A stretch of DNA of 64,000 nt from Paraspadella gotoi (Eukaryota; Chaetognatha), in contig CM119268.1 in NCBI GenBank assembly GCA_051294375.1, positions 10,974,507-11,038,506 on the forward strand, read 5' to 3'. The translations under genes were made by a program, and so were the position numbers. Positions 51,260 to 62,995 of this stretch are shown here, piece after piece; the stretch's first letter is position 1, and every line of letters starts with the position of its first letter. The notes below the pieces were generated by a model that saw only the letters and a program-made list of their open reading frames with translations, was not told where the DNA came from and did no database searches.

Positions 51260-53671
51260 AGATGAGTCATTGGAATAAACGACGCTGTAGAGAATAGACG
51301 ATCTTTGCGTTGTGCGGTTCTATTTTTTTTNNNNNNNNNNNNNNNNNNNNNNNNNNNNNNNNNNNNNNNNNNNNNNNNNNNNNNNNNNNNNNNNNNNNNN
51401 NNNNNNNNNNNNNNNNNNNNNNNNNNNNNNNNNNNNNNNNNNNNNNNNNNNNNNNNNNNNNNNNNNNNNNNNNNNNNNNNNNNNNNNNNNNNNNNNNNNN
51501 NNNNNNNNNNNNNNNNNNNNNNNNNNNNNNNNNNNNNNNNNNNNNNNNNNNNNNNNNNNNNNNNNNNNNNNNNNNNNNNNNNNNNNNNNNNNNNNNNNNN
51601 NNNNNNNNNNNNNNNNNNNAAACGAAAATGAAGAAGAGATCTTTCCTTAGCGATGTCAATCTTTTAATTCGATTATAGGCGAGAGAGAGAGAGAGAGAGA
51701 GAGAGAGNNNNNNNNNNNNNNNNNNNNNNNNNNNNNNNNNNNNNNNNNNNNNNNNNNNNNNNNNNNNNNNNNNNNNNNNNNNNNNNNNNNNNNNNNNNNN
51801 NNNNNNNNNNNNNNNNNNNNNNNNNNNNNNNNNNNNNNNNNNNNNNNNNNNNNNNNNNNNNNNNNNNNNNNNNNNNNNNNNNNNNNNNNNNNNNNNNNNN
51901 NNNNNNNNNNNNNNNNNNNNNNNNNNNNNNNNNNNNNNNNNNNNNNNNNNNNNNNNNNNNNNNNNNNNNNNNNNNNGAGAGATGACCGAATTCAAATTCG
52001 ATCATCGATTTTTTTTTCTGAGTCATCATCTCCAAAGGTCTTATTAGTTAAGGGGGACATCCCCAACGCTTCGAAAAAATAGAAAGTGAAACGATCCGAT
52101 GTTTTTTTCTCACAAGTTGTGACGTACGAGTGACAATTTTTTTTCCTCTTTGTAATGATCGCCACTCTTCTTTCAATTTGTTTAACGTTTATAAAACTAT
52201 TTCGCACCATACATCGACTACGTCCGAGCTCACGATGAAGCACTTTGTCCTTATGCCCATNNNNNNNNNNNNNNNNNNNNNNNNNNNNNNNNNNNNNNNN
52301 NNNNNNNNNNNNNNNNNNNNNNNNNNNNNNNNNNNNNNNNNNNNNNNNNNNNNNNNNNNNNNNNNNNNNNNNNNNNNNNNNNNNNNNNNNNNNNNNNNNN
52401 NNNNNNNNNNNNNNNNNNNNNNNNNNNNNNNNNNNNNNNNNNNNNNNNNNNNNNNNNNNNNNNNNNNNNNNNNNNNNNNNNNNNNNNNNNNNNNNNNNNN
52501 NNNNNNNNNNNNNNNNNNNNNNNNNNNNNNNNNNNNNNNNNNNNNNNNNNNNNNNNNNNNNNNNNNNNNNNNNNNNNNNNNNNNNNNNNNNNNNNNNNNN
52601 NNNNNNNNNNNNNNNNNNNNNNNNNNNNNNNNNNNNNNNNNNNNNNNNNNNTCGGCTCCGCGTCGGCTCCGCGTCGGCTCCGCGTCGGCTCGTCTGTTTT
52701 AAAATCGTGGATTTCCAACTCGATTTAAAATCCATTTAGTCGCAATCCTTATTTTCCGTTGTTTACTTTTTCATTAAATTTACGCATCGCACGCTTTTCG
52801 TCGGTACCTTCAGAAAAAAATTCCATCATTTCCCTTTTTTCTATTTCCGTTTAAAAAAATTCAATTCCATTTTAATTTCCGTTTTCCGAGAAGCGAGTCT
52901 TCCGCGACCAGAGGCTGTCCGCTTCCTTGACGACTTTCCGCTTCCGAGCCCCGGGGGCAGCTCGCTTTCAGGACCAGATGCTTGCTGCCCTGAGTGCAAA
53001 GCTATCTGGCGTTTTCCAAAAAAATATTAAAGGCCAGAGGCTCTTTTTTATCTACGCGTCCAATTTTATTTGCAAACATTATTCTTTTGTTTACTTTGTA
53101 GTACCTAACGAATACCTTCTCTTCCTTTTCTCTCCCTGCCATTTTTATTTCAAACTTCATAAATCTTTCGGCCGCCAGCGACAATTTCATCTCCTGACGT
53201 CATGACGTGCCACCAAATCATCATTGAAATTTGTGATGACAACGTCGACGCCTCAAACGTCATTGTCATCATCATCATTATCATCGTCATCGTCATAATC
53301 TTCGGACTCGTAAATTTTAAACTTTGTCATTAATGAAAAGATTTGGACGCCAATGGAGATTCGTGTCATTTTCTTAAAACCTATCCTGTTTCAAAATTTG
53401 CCGCGAAAAATCCACTATTTATTTTCGAAATTCCTTGATTTAAACGGTTTTTGTTTATTTTTCAAATCGGTAGTAGGTTTATATTTGTCGTAACAAATAA
53501 CAAAAGGATTATGAGGGTAAAATAAATGTTTCGACATTAGTTTTTACATCCTGCAATGAAGTACCCGCATTTTCTTTTTTATTCTTTGTAAATTCGATCA
53601 TCTGATGTTTCTCTCTCTCTCGATGTTTTTTTTTCTTTTCGAAGAGGGCGCACGTGGATTCGCCCAGGTTC
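50791..53671 (+). repeat. Module D, copy 1 (with large gaps)
   Basis: Matches 61011-64000 over its sequenced parts. It contains GA tracts at about 51204-51256 and 51680-51707, N gaps at 51331-51619, 51708-51976 and 52261-52651, the right end of a GC-rich minisatellite (52652-52692) and a patch of ATC/ATT triplets near 53255-53300. No gene is supported. The patch at 52890-53060 is open on both strands without recognisable motifs. Confidence 0.75.
52652..52692. repeat. GC-rich minisatellite, unit TCGGCTCCGCG
   Basis: About 3.7 copies of an 11-bp unit directly after a 391-N gap. The other D copy shows a longer, less regular array at about 62835-62995, so the gap probably hides part of this array. 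Confidence 0.75.
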
Positions 53672-54071
53672 ATTTCTCGTCACTTCGAACTCAGAAGTTC
53701 GACGTTTAATTAATGATTAAAACGAATCCGTCAAAAAACGGACTTCGGTGGCCAAGATTATAATCGAGTTCCTATTTCAAATTTGGCATCTTCGATCTCT
53801 AAATCTAACCCAGTTCTTCTTGTTTGACTAATTTTTTCTTTTACGAATTATATTCTGTTCGATTTATAAGCCAATTTACTTACATTTTTACACTATCTTT
53901 TTTTAAAAATACAACGCGACAACACACCCTAATTTATTTTTGACGTAATTTTTCATCATCTTCCATTTAATTTGTTTCAAACTTTGACGACGACAATTGT
54001 TTTCTTTCGTGTTTATTAACGATTGAACTTGTGTCATCGACATTCGTCGAGAGGGAATCGATTAACGAATG

Positions 54072-54104
<33 letters not shown>

Positions 54105-54838
54105 CGATAATCTTCTTCGTCGTCGTCGTCGTCGTCGTCGCTTTGAACGAATTTCGCTTTTAGCGAATTTTCTCTCGCAACATCGCGTCTTTCCGATTGT
54201 TGACTTTGTTTCCAATTTAGAGCGTCAACTTCCACCTGTCTCTNNNNNNNNNNNNNNNNNNNNNNNNNNNNNNNNNNNNNNNNNNNNNNNNNNNNNNNNN
54301 NNNNNNNNNNNNNNNNNNNNNNNNNNNNNNNNNNNNNNNNNNNNNNNNNNNNNNNNNNNNNNNNNNNNNNNNNNNNNNNNNNNNNNNNNNNNNNNNNNNN
54401 NNNNNNNNNNNNNNNNNNNNNNNNNNNNNNNNNNNNNNNNNNNNNNNNNNNNNNNNNNNNNNNNNNNNNNNNNNNNNNNNNNNNNNNNNNNNNNNNNNNN
54501 NNNNNNNNNNNNNNNNNNNNNNNNNNNNNNNNNNNNNNNNNNNNNNNNNNNNNNNNNNNNNNNNNNNNNNNNNNNNNNNNNNNNNNNNNNNNNNNNNNNN
54601 NNNNNNNNNNNNNNNNNNNNNNNNNNNNNNNNNNNNNNNNNNNNNNNNNNNNNNNNNNNNNNNNNNNNNNNNNNNNNNNNNNNNNNNNNNNNNNNNNNNN
54701 NNATCCTCGCATTGTCTCTCTCTCTCTCTCTCTCCTCTCTCTCTTTCTCTCCTCTCTCTCTCTCTCCTCTCTTCTCTTCTCTCTCTCTCGTTCTCTGTTC
54801 TCTCTTCTCTTTCTCTCCTCTCTCTCTCTTCTCTCTCT

Positions 54839-54869
<31 letters not shown>

Positions 54870-54881
54870 GTCTCTCTGTTT

Positions 54882-54933
<52 letters not shown>

Positions 54934-55080
54934 CTCATTGTGATGGAACCGCGCGAATTCCATCGCCAGACTTTTTCCAACAAATCAAGACCTCGACGAA
55001 CTTACCCATGTTTACGCCCGCGCAGCTTCGATTTTTGCCCAACGCCCGCATTCCAAGACTTACTTCCGACGACGCCGTCG
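53672..55080. other. Integrin gene 5' flank with gap and microsatellites
   Basis: Contains a (TCG/GTC)n triplet tract at about 54071-54140, an N gap at 54244-54702 and a 215-bp CT-rich tract at 54715-54932. An upstream in-frame ATG at 54949 could extend the integrin N-terminus, but 55081 gives a better signal peptide. A promoter or 5' exon may lie in the gap. Confidence 0.5.
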
Positions 55081-55304
55081 ATGGCGCGACTCGGCCGGCG
55101 TTTTTCCTCGTCGAAGCCACCAACGCCGCCGAGGCCGTCGCCATCGAAACCGCGCCAAATTACGACCTCTCTTCGCCAGCATCGGACGTTGACGCTGCTT
55201 TTGACTTTTTTAACGACGCTGACGACGACGTCGGATTCTTACAACTTGGACGCGACGTGTCCGACGATAATCCGAGCGTCGGATCTTCCGATCGCGGCGT
55301 CCGT

Positions 55305-55350
<46 letters not shown>

Positions 55351-55622
55351 TCGACGCCGCAATTGTCGCCCGGAATTCAGTTCGGCTTCTCCGTGACTCA
55401 GCTGGGCGTCAGAAGTGGCAGTGTCGGCGGCGCTATCCTCGTCGGAGCGCCGCGCGCGCGTTACGGAAATGTGACTAATCACGGCGCCGTTTTTCGGTGC
55501 GACCTGTCGGCGGGGAAGGCCGAGTGCAGAAATTTGAGATTAGGAGCCGGTTTGAAGGTATGTCGACTGGAGGTAGAATTTGTCATATAATATGTATGTA
55601 ATGTTTATTTGCTCTGATTGAT

Positions 55623-55679
<57 letters not shown>

Positions 55680-57267
55680 GCCCGGCGATTTCGACTTGCT
55701 GAGCAACCAAAGCTTGGGACATTCCGTGTTCACATCCGACGCCTCAACTTCGGGCGCCATCGTCGGCGCATGCGCCCCGCGCTTTTCCATGCAGACGCCG
55801 GTTCTGTATAAATTCATTTGGCGCCGAGAGATTTTCGGTCGCTGCGTCATCGCCGACGAAAACGGCGAAAACCAAAGACTTCATTTTCCAGGTTTGAACA
55901 AGAATTTGCGGTTGTTATTTAACCATAGCGAAAATTAGGAAGGGAATATTCCAGAAAAAAATATCATACCCATTTTCAATTTCCCAACGAAACGAAAGCA
56001 TAATGATCTCAAAAATGCTGGGACTCCCTAACTGTTTTTATCTACAGTCAATCTAATTATAATGATAATAATGATAATTAATAATTATTTATCGCTATCA
56101 TTTTTCGTACTCTATCTACCGCCAACTCCCCAACCAATTTATCCGACCCACAGGCGCCTCCGACGCCTCTTCCGTCAGCGGCTACTCCCACGCTCGCTAC
56201 TCATCCCTCGGCGTCGCGATGACCGGCACTTCGGCGCTCATCGTCGACGGCGCCGTCGTTTCCGGCTCCCCCGGCGCCTATTACTGGCGCGGGCGCGTCG
56301 ACGTCGAGCCGCTCGATGACGACGCTCGTCACGTCAGCGACAAAAAAGCCGTCGCGGGGACGACGTCGAGATTTTATCCGACGGAAGAGGGCAAATCATC
56401 GTATCCGACCCACGAGGGATTTCGGGACGACGGATACATGGGCGTGGCCCTGGCTGCGACGAGGAAGATCGGAAGAAGGTAGGACAATCTTGAAAATTGT
56501 TGGATTCCTTCATCACGGATTTTAGTCAACATTTATAGGATTTTAAAAATGTATTATCGTTCTTGCTTTTTTTTTAACCAATGGTAATTGTCATTCTACA
56601 ATTCAGATTAAGCCTCTCCAAAGTAAAGATAGCTTATTTATTGAATGAATGGATAATTTTTATTCTTATTTGATTAAAATCTCACAGAATTACTATAGTA
56701 GAAAAAGTTGACGTTTGTCTTTCGAACAGAAACGGAACCATGATATTGGCGGGTCAACCCAAAGGAAATTTCTTCGCCGGGCGGCTCGCGTTCATTCTCA
56801 AAGAGGACGACGAAAATTTTGGCAATTTTTCGTTGGCAGAGTTTCGACAGGTGCGTCCAGATAAATATAAGTCTGTAATTATTGGTTTAATCCTTTCTTT
56901 TTCGTTGTGTAGAATAGGTAATTTACCAGTTACTATTGCTTAATTCAACAATTACGATGGCTCAATTTAATTTTAGACATGTCACTCGTCACCTTTCACT
57001 CCCGACAGGCCACCACCTCCCAAATGGGCTCGCTCTTTCGGTTTCTCCGTCAAGCGTCGCTCGCGACGTCGACGGGCGACGGACGCGACGACGTCTCGTA
57101 GGCGCTCCATTGACATAGCGCGTGGGCGCCGCGAATGACGGGGGCGTGGCCGTCGGACGGGCGTCGGGAAAGAACAGGGCCGTTTTGTCGTTTATGCAGA
57201 GAAAAGCTACGCAGGAAAGGGGCGCGCGACATTTGGGAGGGAAAGGTGAAGAGGACTCTCTCTCTCT

Positions 57268-57336
<69 letters not shown>

Positions 57337-57677
57337 ACTCTTTCTCTGCTTTAAGATCTTAAACCTCCCACGCCCCCCTCCACGGTCCACGCTCTCCTCC
57401 ACGCTCCCCCCCTCAACCTCTCCAGATCCTCGCCCCATCTTCCGCCCTCGAATTCTCCTGGTTCGGTCACAGCGTCGCGTCCATGGGCGACGCCGCGGAA
57501 TCGGGATACGACGCCGTCGCGGTGGGCGCCCCTTTCGGCGGCGTCGATCGGCGCGGCGTCGTCCACCTCTTCCACGGCGGTGCCCGAGGATTGGCGTCGA
57601 CGCCGACGCAGATCGTGTCTCCGAGGGACTTCCGCTCAGACGTGGCCGGTTTCGGATTCTCTCTGGCGGGGACGAAG
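55081..57677 (+). CDS. Integrin alpha chain, N-terminal beta-propeller part
   Basis: Exons 55081-55557, 55681-55891, 56154-56478, 56730-56850, about 57009-57246 and 57426-57677; the first five joins agree in phase. The protein starts with a basic n-region and hydrophobic LTLLLTFLTTL signal segment, then YNLDATCP, the usual integrin alpha mature start. FG-GAP propeller repeats follow: FGFSV with ILVGAPRA, then LGHSV with VGACAPRF and a GRC motif, MGVALAATRKIG, NGTMILAGQPKG, GSLFGFSV with a DxDGDGRDD-type calcium loop and LVGAP, and GHSVASMGD with AVAVGAPFGG and GVVHLFHG. Integrin alpha pairs with a beta chain as a cell-matrix receptor. No I-domain is visible. Exon 5 needs at least two frame changes. 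The gene is cut after 57677, where module A sequence begins; the leg, membrane and tail regions are missing. Confidence 0.85.
55304..55349 (+). repeat. (TCG)n tract encoding poly-Ser in the integrin
   Basis: About 15 triplets of GTC/TCG inside the first integrin exon. In the frame that gives the signal peptide upstream and FG-GAP downstream it encodes a run of serines, placed between the mature N-terminus and the first propeller FGFSV. Confidence 0.8.
55625..55675 (+). repeat. (TC)n tract forming the 3' end of an integrin intron
   Basis: About 25 uninterrupted TC units lead directly into TTCCAG at 55680 and the next integrin exon, so the microsatellite is the polypyrimidine tract of this acceptor. 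The intron is only 123 bp. Confidence 0.8.
56612..56666. repeat. Dispersed repeat in an integrin intron
   Basis: Closely matches 30352-30415 in a transporter intron (both have tccaaagt, agatagcttatttatt and TGAATGGATAATTTTTAT in order). Flanks differ, so this is a short interspersed element rather than part of the large duplicated modules. Confidence 0.5.
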
Positions 57678-57694
57678 GTGATAGAGCGGGGGTC

Positions 57695-60147
57695 AAAATA
57701 TATAATAATCTTTAAAATTATCATATCATCAGCTACATTAAACCGGTTTTCTTAAATTATATGTGATAATTATTTGTCCCCAACTGTTAGTGAAGCTTTA
57801 TCCTAATTAGACTCTAAAAAAATGTAAATTAAAAAATATGTCACATGACCTATACAATCTAATGAATCTCCGTTTTCTTAACTGCCGATTTATTTTGTTT
57901 ATTTATAACTCTTTGATAATGCATTAACAATTATTGACAGGGACCAACTTCTAGTTTTTTAAACCGAGATCCACCTACCGAATAGTTGTCACTGTATAGA
58001 ATGACTTTTTTACGAGTGATAAGAAATTTTCATTTTTCGGCCCGCAAATAAACATATAACATATTCCACTCTCACTAACTTTCGGGCCAACGTCTGGCGT
58101 AATATCAGTGTACATATCTCTACGCATTGTCTATTCGCGCGCCCTTTAAGTTTTAAGCTGTTCATCGTAAAATGAGCTAGGATGAGACCCCTAACTTTTC
58201 TAAGTCCACTTCTTGTCCGCGGATCCCAAGTCATATCCTCGCGAAGCTAATAACAGGCGTGGCAGCAACGACTTAAAACTGCTTTCACTGCTGTCATCAT
58301 GCAGCGAACCGCTCGTCTGAATACCTGAGCTCGATGGAGGTTAAATATCAGGTTTCAAACCGTGCGTCCTCCGGTTCAGTCCTGGCTTAAATGTGATCGT
58401 GAGCTGGTATAAAAAAAATGCTAGTGACAGGAGGCGGTCACTGAGGGTCCCAGCAGCCCCGGGTCGCACCTGGTATCAAAGGCAATCCTTACATTTTAAA
58501 CTAACATGGTGACAATTTACAAGCGCCGGGTAGAAAAACCAGTGTGGTTTTTCATTAATTTTAAAATTTAGTGAGTAAGAAATATTAAAACTATTTAATG
58601 TGTTAAAATTTTATATTGATCAGTTAAGATATGCCTTGACATGAGTGAGAAAGTTGGCTTTTCAAATCGGGTTTCATTTTCCAAGAATGTTTCAGAATCC
58701 TTCAATTAAATTTCCGTCCTAGTAGCTTCCTTCCATTTTTTCGTAGGCAAATCTTTAGAAGTTACACATTGCGATAATTTCTTATTGTCCTAATTAAAAA
58801 TAAAAATCATAATCTTTGGTTTGTAAAAGACTTCGTCTTTATTTCCAAACTCAAGTTAAAGTCAAAAAAAGAAAAAAACGTACTAAGTTTTCCACCATTT
58901 TGGTATTGAGTTATTGTTTTTATTTCGAAATTGATTTAGCTTTAATTTTTTTTTTAATTTCAGCAATTCCAAAGGCACTGTACCTTCTTTGGTTCATAAA
59001 AGTGCCATTGAAGCTTTAGAAAAAAATGGAAAACGCGCAACATCGCGCAAGTTGAGGCTGAAAAGATTGCGCGTTAAAAAGTCATGGGAAAATATTTCAT
59101 CTTTGAACTTTTTAACAGATCTTATGTGTATACTTTTTGCTATTTGGCATTATATGAGTTATACAGTATTGACTTCATGATCATGTACCGACGTGATCAA
59201 GTTGAGTTTTTAGTTATGAAACATATGAACTTTTCTCGGTGTCGAGACGGACGTCCCTCGCGATTCGAAGAATGCGATAACGGCCGCCAGGGAGACGATG
59301 TTTGCCCGCAGGGGTCGTGTCCAAAACCCGTCGAGATGCCGAGGCCTAGCGGGGCAGCCCCAGCCGGGGGCATCCTTTGAAATAACCCTGTCGGTTGTGG
59401 GTATAATGCGAGGGGCTTGACCTAACGGAAAGAACCATTGGGAGCAATTCTCCTCGGCACTGTTTCAAGAGGGTGTTGATGATGAGTTGAGCGACGACTG
59501 ATTCGATTGTGATAATCTCGCCTCCTAGATTTTTTAAAGCCCGTTCCCATAAAGTTTTGGACACAGGCACTCTGTATTTTGGATGAATTTTGTCTATTTC
59601 TCATGACGGTCGAATGTTACTGTTTTTAATTTAAAAAAAAAAAACGAATCAAATTCTACAATATTGTTTATTAGTATTTTATAACGTTTGTTTTTAACCA
59701 TGACCTCTAAGGCAACGAAATCTCAGAGCCGGCCCAAATGAATTATGAGTCTCTGATTTTTTAACGATATATCGTTCCGAAGCGCCGTGGGGATTTTTTC
59801 CGCGTGATGTCGCCTTCCTCACGTTTCTGAATCGATTTCGAGATTTCAACAAGATAAACGTGGCCGTCATTTCCCCGGACTTCTTCGACAAAGGAAGGAG
59901 TCCTATCATTTCCAATCGTCCCCGGATCCTACCGAGTCCGACGTGGTCCAGATTATCCACTGAAAAAAGGCACATCCGGCTCATTTTCCAACGTCTACTT
60001 TACCTCCCCACTGTTCCTTTTCATTTTTGTTCCATTTTCTATTTCCTTGTCGTCCTTGGGCCAAGCCTCCTTCAGCCCATTCGTTTTTTTTTTGGGGGGA
60101 CAAAGAATTGCAAAAGCTCACAAATGATCATTGAAGCCGGAAACGAT

Positions 60148-60196
<49 letters not shown>

Positions 60197-60424
60197 GAGA
60201 GAAGAGAAGAAGGAGAGAGAGAGAGAGAAAGAATTAAAGAAATAAAAGATTTACTTGGGATTTAGATTCGATTCAGAACACGGACTAAATCCCCGCCCCC
60301 GTTTTCGCCGTGTGTCATTCCAGTTTTTTTGACTCCGAAATAGCCGGGAGGTAGTTTTTATGATTTTGAACAGTGTTAATGTAAGCTTTCACTCCTCTCT
60401 CTTCTCTCCTTTCTCTCTCCTCTC

Positions 60425-60456
<32 letters not shown>

Positions 60457-60483
60457 TGTCTCTCTCTCTGCTCTCTCGTCGTC

Positions 60484-60528
<45 letters not shown>

Positions 60529-61010
60529 CTCGCCACGCCTTAATTTGCATAGAAGATGAGGTAGCGTCGAAAAGAGCTTGGCAAGATTGCCGAAGAAGGG
60601 ACGATCGTCGGAACAAGAATCAACGATGAAACCGCCAGAAGTTGCGCGCTCGTCGGAAAAGTTACGAGGCAGAAAAGTGGCTGGAGCAGAGAGGCTAGTT
60701 GGGTCGCTCTGCAGAATTGCGATAGACCATCATCACCGTTGATCATTTCTTCCTCTTTCGTCGATTTTTCCAGCGATGGCAAAAAATATTCCACCAAGCA
60801 TAATGCTCTCTCTCTTCTCCTCTCCTCTCTTCTCTCCCATCTTTCTCATCTCTCCCTCGTCTCCTTCCATTTCTCTCTCCTCCTCTCGCTCATCTCTCTC
60901 TCTCCTCTTCTCTAATCTCAACCAACTCTACCATCTAAAACGTATTTTTTCTATTTTTCCCCAGGAGAACGAATTTCCGATTTTATTATTCAAAGGATGC
61001 TGAAGAATTT
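57695..61010 (+). repeat. Module A, forward copy 2
   Basis: Starts abruptly inside the intron after the last integrin exon, at a short shared word (gtcaaaa), and lacks the first 290 bp of the copy at 43868. It carries the SINE-like element (about 58250-58510), the two candidate exons (58964-59050 and 59214-59390) and GA/CT tracts at 60151-60205, 60390-60520 and 60805-60905. Frames are broken by indels. Confidence 0.75.
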
Positions 61011-61501
61011 CTTTTTAAAAAAATGTTTAAAAATCTCAAGATTTGCTTCATCAGAGTTGGACTTTTCGTAGTTTTATTTCTTTTCAAACACTCACACATA
61101 TGTCAAAATTTGTTTCTCTTATCTAAGAAACACCGTACGAACTTGAGTTAGCTTGCAAATTTTAAACAATTTGATTTGTTTCGATCGCTCAAAATCGTCA
61201 TTGTTCCGATTTAAATTACTATTATTTTATGTACGGTCACAGCCCTTATTTTTTTAACTTGAATAGCAATTAATGAACCATTAAACCTATAACTATAGCT
61301 CAAACGCTTTGTCAATTGTCAACTAAAATTGTTTAGCAAACACCAAGATAGTACTTTCATCTGTTATTGTTTCTGCCAGGAGGCTATTTCTTCTGATATT
61401 CGTTATGAAGTTTACCTAATACCCCGACCGAGTTAGACTCCCTTATAACAAATGCAGGATCAGGGAAGATTGAACGGTGTTAAAGAGACAGGATACTTAA
61501 G

Positions 61502-61561
<60 letters not shown>

Positions 61562-62102
61562 AGGTAAGAGAGAAAGAAAGAAAGAGAGAGGAAAAGAATG
61601 AGTCATTGGAATAAACGACGCCGTAGAGAATAAGACGATCTTTGCGTTGTGCGGTTTCTAATTTTTTTTTTAAATGAAACCCTCGCAAATCCCGCTCCTC
61701 TTGCTCTCTCTTTCTCCTCTGACGGTCTAGTTACTACTCTATGAATTCATGCTCCTCCCGCGCATTCGAACTGATATGAATCGAATTCCGACCTTTCGAT
61801 CCACCTAAATCAGTCGCTGCGACTTTTCGACGCGTTCGAGTCTGAAAAGTGGTGAATAACTGCTCTGACTACCTCCTCTACTTCCTCCGTCCTCTCTTCG
61901 CCTGTCAATTGTTTTTAAATTTTTTTTTCCTAATTTTTTTATTTTTCCTTCTCGAGAGAGAGAGAATCGATCCGAGGGAGAACGGGATCTCGGGATCGGA
62001 GAACACAAATTTTCCGCGTTTAAATGTCGAAAAGTGAAGAAAGAGGAGTCTTTCCCTTAGCGATGCTCGGTATTCACTTTTTAATCTCGAGATTTATTAG
62101 GC

Positions 62103-62159
<57 letters not shown>

Positions 62160-62165
<6 letters not shown>

Positions 62166-62320
62166 AGAACAGAAAGTAAGAAAGGGTGAGAGAGAAGCAA
62201 GAGAAGAAAGAATGTAGCGAAAGAAAGAAAGAGGGAGTGGAAAGAAAGAAAGAAAGAAAGAAAGAAAAGAAAGAAAGAAAGAAAGAAAAAGAAGAAAGAA
62301 AGAAAGAAAGAAAGGGAGAG
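62160..62320. repeat. (AAAG)n purine tract
   Basis: A one-strand purine tract of GAAA/AAAG tetranucleotides directly following a GA tract, about 220 bp of uninterrupted purine bias in all. In module D copy 1 this region falls in the 51708-51976 gap. Confidence 0.8.
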
Positions 62321-62834
62321 AGAGTGAGAGAGAGTATGACCGATTCAAATTCGACATCAAATCCGATTTTTTTTTCTGAGCTCATCATCTCCAAAGGTCT
62401 TATTAGTTTAAGGGGGACATCCCAACGCTTTCGAAAAAATAGAAAGTGAAAACGATCTCCAAGTTTGTGAACGTACCGAGCGAGTGACCAATTTTTTTTT
62501 TCCTCTTTGTTATGATCGCCACTTCTCTCTCTTTCAATTTGTTTAACGTTTATAAAACTATTTTCGGCACCATACATATCGACAACGTCCGAGCTTCGAC
62601 GATTGAGCACTTTGGTGTTCCTTAATGCGCCCCATAATCGAATTTTCACCACGCCCCCTTTCCGTCTCAAGTCGCATCATCAGTCTCCAAGCCCTCCTTT
62701 TTTTCCCCCTCCCTCCCTTACTGCCTCCAACTCTCATCCCTTCTTCCCGCCGCACTTTCCAAAATCAAAAACCGAAACTGGAATCCTGTCCGTTTCGAAC
62801 GAATCCCGGAAATGAAACCGAATTCGGGCTGCGC

Positions 62835-62995
62835 GGTCGGCTCCCGTCGGCTCGCACGTCGGCTCCCGCGGTCGGCCTCCGCGTCGGCCTTCCGCGTCGG
62901 CATCCGGTCGGATCCGCGTCGGCTCCGCGTCCGGACATTCGCGTCGGCTCCGCGTCGGCTCCGCGTTCGGCTCCGCGTCGGCTCCAGGTCGGCTC
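62835..62995. repeat. GC-rich minisatellite array, unit TCGGCTCCGCG
   Basis: About 14 imperfect units of 11-12 bp, distinctly GC-rich within AT-rich surroundings. On the plus strand it would encode an RLRVGSA-type repeat, but there is no supporting gene structure. Confidence 0.7.

Noticed and set aside
52890-53060. Possible exon in module D with open frames on both strands
   Set aside because: No splice pair, no recognisable motif, and the frame differs between the two D copies.
54031-55080. One continuous integrin reading frame starting at 54031
   Set aside because: It passes through 459 Ns and a CT microsatellite, so openness there is meaningless; the signal peptide supports a start at 55081.
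62074-62670. Long minus-strand open frame rich in Ser, Leu and Phe
   Set aside because: Most of it is the reverse of the GA and AAAG purine tracts; the rest has no motif and is not kept in the other D copy.
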